From Kalmusia sp. IMI 367209 (lineage: Eukaryota; Ascomycota; Dothideomycetes; Pleosporales; Didymosphaeriaceae): 64,000 nucleotides of DNA. Below the pieces are notes generated by a model. It was given only the letters and a program-made list of their open reading frames with translations, was not told the origin of the DNA and did not search any database. Position numbers and translations under genes: made by a program. The stretch is taken from NCBI GenBank assembly GCA_027946365.1, contig JAPEUQ010000003.1:1-64000 (forward strand), written 5' to 3'. Position 1 is the first letter of the stretch, and each line of letters begins with the position of its first letter. This document shows positions 58,949 to 64,000 of the stretch, one piece after another.

Positions 58949-60916
58949 TGGTTGTGAGAAAGGGGTGGGCCGTTGGGATGAAGGTTGGAAACTTTCATGT
59001 ACATGCTTTTTCCAAGGGAAAAAAGGGGTGGTACTCAAGAAATGTAAGTCGGAATCGGAAAAGGCAGTCTACTAGATACACCTCTTGTACCCAGGATAGC
59101 CTTTTTATCCTGAAACTGTGCTTCTTTCAACCTGTTGCTCGATTCACATATTATGTTCAGCTGCTTTCAGTCTCATCGGGGAATCCTTACATCGATAGCA
59201 AATTTGCTATGTAGTAGTCAGTGCCAGTGTTCTACAAAGCTATCGCCTATTTGTCGTCGATCTATATAATGAGATACTTCGAAAGATGCATATATATTTG
59301 ACTTGTTATGCGCCTAAGTCAAACAGTAGCACGATGATTATTACATATTCAAGTAACAACACAATCGCTAGGAAGAAGCTCAAAAACTTACGAAATCTAC
59401 ATCTGTTGTTGACATGCTCGGCTACTTACTGCAGCCTCTGGATCGGGCAGCATAAATGGCACACATACATTATTAGGTTCTAATATCAAATTGATGTAGA
59501 TATCCATGTGATCCTAAGAATATGATATTCGACCTCTTGACTTTTGAAGCCACTCACATCGCGACTCCACGAGAAACACGAAGTTGATTTTACTCCACTA
59601 TCATAGGCTTACTACCTAGTCGTCATACTAGAATACAGCTGACTAAATTTTATAAGTGTGAGATCGTTGAACTCTTCGGTCTTTATTCTTGTTGTCGAGC
59701 GCTTCGGATCCTCAGTACGTAGCCACGTCAGCGTTTCGCATTGTAGTTTTTAATAACCAGTGTAAATGGAGCCCCTTCATATAAGATTTTAGAGATACGT
59801 AGCTTAATACCTTCCAAGAATCTCGCATTCTGTATATTTCATGTCGATAATGATCGCTGTACATGAAGAATGCTATATAGTTGGTTTTTGGAGTCATACA
59901 GTTCTTAGGAAGGAATAAAGCCTCTAGAAAAAGAGCCGCGGATTAGACATTGAGTTTTAGTAACGGATTGTATCGTGAAGCTTGAAGCGTGAGTTGCTAT
60001 CGAATGCGAGGCGAACGGAGGGCCAGAAGATAGGAATGCGCAAGGCAGTCAACCATATATGTCTATAAGAAGTCCGTGCACGTAGTATGTATCACATGGC
60101 AGCTTAGTCTGACATGGGTGTCCAAGTATAATCCTAGATGTTCAAACACGAATTTTTAACATATGATTAGTATCAGAAGGAAAGTATGACACGGACACAG
60201 AAGGCTAAGGTTGCAGTTTTGACTCTATCTCCATAGCCTTAGTCATAAACTCTCTAAAAGACATTTACAAATTTTCTTACCACTTTCTGACTTTTTAGAC
60301 TTCCAAATATAACTCTGCCAACACGCTTTTGAAGTTAAGAACCCATGAGTTGAACCACTGCTATCCTTTTTAGTTTCTCTCTTTTAAAGTACTTGCACCC
60401 TTCACTGGGTAGTAATTCATGTACAACTCCTCAAGTGTGAGCGAACTGTTTCATTACTTGCACTCCCTTGCGCATCTGGCGGCGAAAAATTTACCTGCGG
60501 GGCTATTAGAAGGCGCCGTGCATGATCGGACATATGTATACTTATAACTCCTCTACATAATGTTATATCTTTTGTTGTTTTCGCTGATGTCTACCACTCG
60601 TATCTCGCAACTCTGCCCCGTTTCTTATGAGACCTGTAGCGATTGACAGCAAAGCTTCGGAGATCGTAAAACGTGTTGTTTACATTTAATGCATGGCGTA
60701 AGCTGAGGCTGCGCAGTAATCCGTCTCGCGCGAATTGTGGAGCGCAGTAGGACGTTAGCTTCTTGTGATTGGTCCTTCAGCCGCGCAGAGACGGACTGAG
60801 ATCACACCTTTCCATTCGCCTTGTTCCACGCTACCTGAGAGTCATTGCAACGGGTAACAAGACCACTGAAAACGACGAGGATAAAATCGAAACGCTGTTC
60901 CAAAAGTGACTTCGCG
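58949..60916. other. Intergenic, no recognisable gene
   Basis: Moderately AT-rich sequence without family motifs. A GC-rich island at about 60,690-60,850 carries ATTGG (inverted CCAAT, near 60,768) and an imperfect inverted repeat ATCCGTCTCGCGCG / CGCGCAGAGACGGA (60,718-60,733 and 60,781-60,797). It looks like the promoter of the frame that starts at 60,917. Confidence 0.45.
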
Positions 60917-61388
60917 ATGTTACAGCAGGTATCTCTCCGCGATTGGAGTATTGGCTGAGTTCAATTCCCACTAACAACAGCTCCGAGATGATCTATGTGC
61001 TCTACTCCTTACAAACCTGGGATAGGATATGCTGAGGCTTCGCGCAGATGTGACGTTAACGGAGCTCGAGCATTTCGATCGCCTCACCGCAAGCTTCCAA
61101 CCAAACGCGATGTATGATTTCAGCCAGGAAATCACAGGGATAGCCACATTTCCACGACCTGAGCCTCCGATCTACGATCGTCTTAATCATCAAATACAGA
61201 TTAATCATATGATAGATTTCTTTACCCATGCTCATAGCAAACCGGTAAAGCGCGAGGCTATTTGGTCTTCTGGACCCGTTCTAAAAGACCCTAATCATAT
61301 CATACGCTCATTTCCCCTTCTCTATACCAGCTCCACTCATAAGGGATGCACTCTGCCGAATAGTACTAATGTCATCAGATCGCTGTAA
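60917..61388 (+). pseudogene. Spliced hypothetical gene with one nonsense codon
   Basis: The ATG at 60,917 reads MLQQ, then a GT..AG intron 60,929-60,980 (with CACTAAC before CAACAG). In the same phase it continues LRDDLCALLLTNLG, a TAG at 61,023-61,025, and then 119 more open codons (DMLRLRADVTLTELEHFDRL onward). The join makes one continuous protein except for that single stop. A good donor GTAAGG at 61,385 suggests further exons. A GC island with ATTGG lies just upstream. I do not recognise the family. It is either a recent pseudogene, a sequencing error, or a start at 61,029. Confidence 0.4.
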
Positions 61389-63339
61389 GGAAAGTTTTGA
61401 ACAATCTAGTGTAGTTGGCCGTGAAGAGGTGATTAGCGAACGTACTGATTGGAAGCAACTTCTATTCATATATTCAGCTTTTGCACGTCCATCTATAGGT
61501 AAGTTCCATGCCCAAATTACTTTCTAGAGGGTAGCTCAACCTTATACCGTACTCTTGATGATGACCCCGCTCACTTTATGGCACCTTCTAGGAGCGCTAA
61601 TGCACGGCGACGTCATTAACATTGTGTGTATAGTATTATACCCATAGCGATAATACCTAAGACCAAAAGATACACCTATTAGACGCCCTTTCACTGACTT
61701 TATGCCAATAACTAAGCGACTTGGACTTTCGAAGAGGTTAAAGTTGTAGGATATAGTTCCAGATCCACACTCGCTTTGTGACTTGGTTGCAGTATTTCGT
61801 CCCGGGTAGGGCGAGAAACGAGCCAATTGAAGCTTTGAAGATGAACATACCGTGACTACCAAGTAGTTTTTGTCATGGGCAGAAAAAGTACGTATGAACA
61901 TGATCGAAGGGGTGGATAATGGGCACTGCAGTCTTGCGGGTTCGACTTCTGCCTTCATTGGGTCAGGTCTCCAGCACGTTTTTCGCTAAGGTGTAAGGGC
62001 ATATACGCAGGAATCCAGGACTGCTTCGACTTAGAGGCCAACTCTATCATTAGGACCACTATATAGGGAAATGGAAGTAATGCAAAGAATGTAATAATAA
62101 TGACAGAATCATGATGGTGCTTCGCGTTATTGACCCCGGCTTTCTAACTCGATCGCAAATCGATTCTAAAACATGGTTTTAATCATGTCCTCTTCAGGTT
62201 GTTCTTTCGAGCTCATCATTCGAGGATATGATCCCACGTTAATAAATAACACAGTTTGAAAAACTTGAAACGCAGGTTAGTATTCTTCTAGTCTTTATCC
62301 GTCGCACACTGAAACTACGCACCAACCTTTTAACGACCTTCGCGGTACCCGTCTCCCAATATAACTGATTAATAGACTGCTACAAATTCCAGCCTGCAGT
62401 ACAAAGCACAAGTCGAGTCATCAAGGAGTTACAATATATCTTTACAGTTTCCCAACTGTAGGATTTGAGGTCTAATTATTAAGAAATAAGAGGCTATTCT
62501 TTCTGCACTGCTCTTCCTTTGATTCATGGATTGAGATCCACGGCAATATAAGAGCACAAACAGCAACTTACGAACTTTATATCATCCCTACCTGTTTCGT
62601 CCCCGCATTCAAAATACCCAGAATGAAGGCTAATCCTCACTATGCGATGCTTCTTATTCTTATCAATACCTACCACGATATAAATATGTTCTCTTACTCT
62701 ACAACCCTCACGGAAAATCGCAATTATGACATGCAATCTCCCCCAGACTCTACCCTTTCCCTCGAAAAAATCACCGAGAAAAGCTATGTGTCTTGTGCAC
62801 TTCATATTCGATACATGGGAACATGAATGTGTTCCTTCCGCGCTGCCCTTCTCGTTCACGATTGTCAAAGAACCACGAATATGATCCCCCTGTCTTCCGC
62901 AATCAGAATTTAACGACCATCATTGTGTGTACTGCACATCATGGGGAACTTACCCCAATATGAGCTCATATATAAAGCTATATACACAAATGGATGATGC
63001 CTTGGGCGGTGTTCAATATGAAACTCTACAGCGACCTATGCTTGGGCCTATCCCGAAATTTGAAGCCAAACCGCGAAATTTTTCAAGGGGAGGTCTTGGC
63101 TGCGAAAGTAGGCTTGGTGGGTAGGATGCGAGTGTGTGTAAGGATGGTGATGCTGAGTATCTTTGATGACTGGTCTTATACTTATTGCGAAGCACCCGGC
63201 GTGCAAAGTGTATCATACTTTGTCATTATTCTGGTATCTTATCATCTTGAAGAAGCGACCTTCTGCGACTGTTGCAACAGTAGCAGCGCTTCAAAACCCG
63301 TGCCATTATTCCATTGGTGCTTATAGTCTTGATCGTAGC
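61389..63339. other. Intergenic, no recognisable gene
   Basis: No supported coding region. Scattered short frames only. The left part may contain downstream exons of the frame at 60,917 (a candidate 21-nt exon lies at 61,478-61,498 between AG and GTAAGT). Confidence 0.4.
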
Positions 63340-64000
63340 TCAAATAGCAGCCCTCTTCCTTCCACCTCCCCTCCTCCAATTCCACAATGCCTCCTGCGCA
63401 TACGTCCTAGCCGTTAAATGTCCCCTTTCCCGATTCGCCTCCTCAGTCAATGTCTTCACCACCTTGCCCTCCTCCACCTCATTCCAAAGCCCACTCGCCA
63501 TCGCACTCCCCGCATCCACCATATCGACCTCGATCTCGTCCTCGTCCACCTCCTCTTCCTGGTTCGGATCGCTGACGACCTGCACTGGCCCATCCGTTTT
63601 CCGCCGCACCTTTTCGAACCCAAACTCTCCTCGCCCAAGACGATACAAAATGCGCCCGAGCGTCTGGAATGCGATGCAACGCTGTGCGGCGACGCTACTG
63701 CGCGCCATGACAGCTAGTTCGGCGATTGTGTAGCCCGCGGCTTCGGGTGCATCGGCGTGATGGTGTAGGCCCTGGTCTATGGGTATGTCGCGCGCGGTCG
63801 AGGGTGCGAGAAGGGCGCCTTTAAAATCGAAGCGAATATCTTTAGCGTCAAAGGCTCTATGTGAGGGGTGGTAAGGGGAACGACTGTCGTCAGGATCAAT
63901 GGGCGTCATCCAGGAGAGGGTTGAGGGGTCATAGGCGAGGTTAGGGAAGTATTTCTCGTGGAGGTTCTTAAGGAAGGAGGGGTCATTAGGATCGAGATCG
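63340..64000 (-). CDS. RBA50: RPAP1/Rba50, C-terminal part (runs off the window)
   Basis: An RNA polymerase II-associated protein of the RPAP1 family, an assembly and nuclear-import factor for the polymerase. The window holds the last 219 codons, and the frame stays open to 64,000 with no start. The RPAP1 C-terminal domain is plain: YFPNLAYDPSTLSWM, then DIRFDFKGALLAP, GLHHHADAPEAAGYTIAELA and RSSVAAQRCIAFQTLGRIL. An acidic linker (EEEVDEDEIEVDMVD) and a conserved tail HLTARTYAQEALWNWRRGGG follow. TGA occupies 63,340-63,342 on the complement. No intron is needed in this part. Confidence 0.93.
   Translation of the reverse strand, partial: DLDPNDPSFLKNLHEKYFPNLAYDPSTLSWMTPIDPDDSRSPYHPSHRAFDAKDIRFDFKGALLAPSTARDIPIDQGLHHHADAPEAAGYTIAELAVMARSSVAAQRCIAFQTLGRILYRLGRGEFGFEKVRRKTDGPVQVVSDPNQEEEVDEDEIEVDMVDAGSAMASGLWNEVEEGKVVKTLTEEANRERGHLTARTYAQEALWNWRRGGGRKRAAI

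Noticed and set aside
61930..61960. GGGTTCGACTTCTGCC resembling a tRNA B-box
   Set aside because: No A-box at the right distance on either strand, and the T-stem does not pair well.
63456..63733. Frames overlapping the RPAP1 segment on both strands
   Set aside because: The RPAP1 C-terminal domain in the 63,340 frame is unmistakable. The others are shadows.

Overview
This window looks like a filamentous ascomycete (Pezizomycotina, most likely Dothideomycetes) with a two-speed genome. Positions 1 to about 41,060 are an extremely AT-rich, gene-empty block of nested, decayed transposons. Positions 41,160-64,000 are ordinary sequence of balanced base composition, with compact genes carrying 48-97 nt GT..AG introns. 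In most retroelements of the AT block the broken reading frames stop at TAA or TAG where relatives have Gln or Trp. Repeat copies differ mainly by C-to-T and G-to-A changes. Both are the signature of repeat-induced point mutation (RIP).

Transposon block. Two related hAT-type elements lie in opposite orientation (1-4,609, cut by the window start; 14,917-22,036, complete). Each carries a BED-finger hAT transposase and a divergently transcribed second gene of unknown function, with an array of 41-bp repeats between them. The complete copy has roughly 1-kb terminal inverted repeats ending in CAGTGTTGCAAA. Both copies are interrupted by the same unrecognised 1.2-kb element. Between them lies a Ty3/gypsy element (gag to pol, about 5.3-14.9 kb) that took two Fot1/pogo insertions in opposite orientation, 128 bp apart. 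To the right are a Ty1/copia element with 348-bp LTRs (22,040-27,596), a second partial copy of the gypsy element, a complete minus-strand chromovirus with 160-bp LTRs and a GTCCT target duplication nested inside that copy (27,791-35,285), and another gypsy integrase fragment (about 37.8-39.5 kb). A 3' end of the chromovirus at 4,610-4,896 shows that hAT copy 1 landed inside such an element.

Gene block. In order: a Zn2Cys6 transcription factor only about 100 bp from the edge of the RIP block; a nitronate monooxygenase; adenylosuccinate synthetase (five exons); a decayed M43 metalloprotease; on the minus strand a CCCH-finger FG nucleoporin (Nup42 type, four exons); a small predicted membrane protein; Gpi1 of the GPI-anchor GlcNAc transferase (four exons); an MFS sugar transporter (six exons); a probable decayed gene at 60.9-61.4 kb; and the C-terminal part of RPAP1/Rba50 on the minus strand, running off the end. 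These are housekeeping and accessory genes with no evident shared pathway. Adenylosuccinate synthetase, Nup42, Gpi1 and RPAP1 are core eukaryotic genes.

The most unusual content is the two-gene hAT family. Its genes stay almost stop-free while neighbouring elements are riddled with stops.
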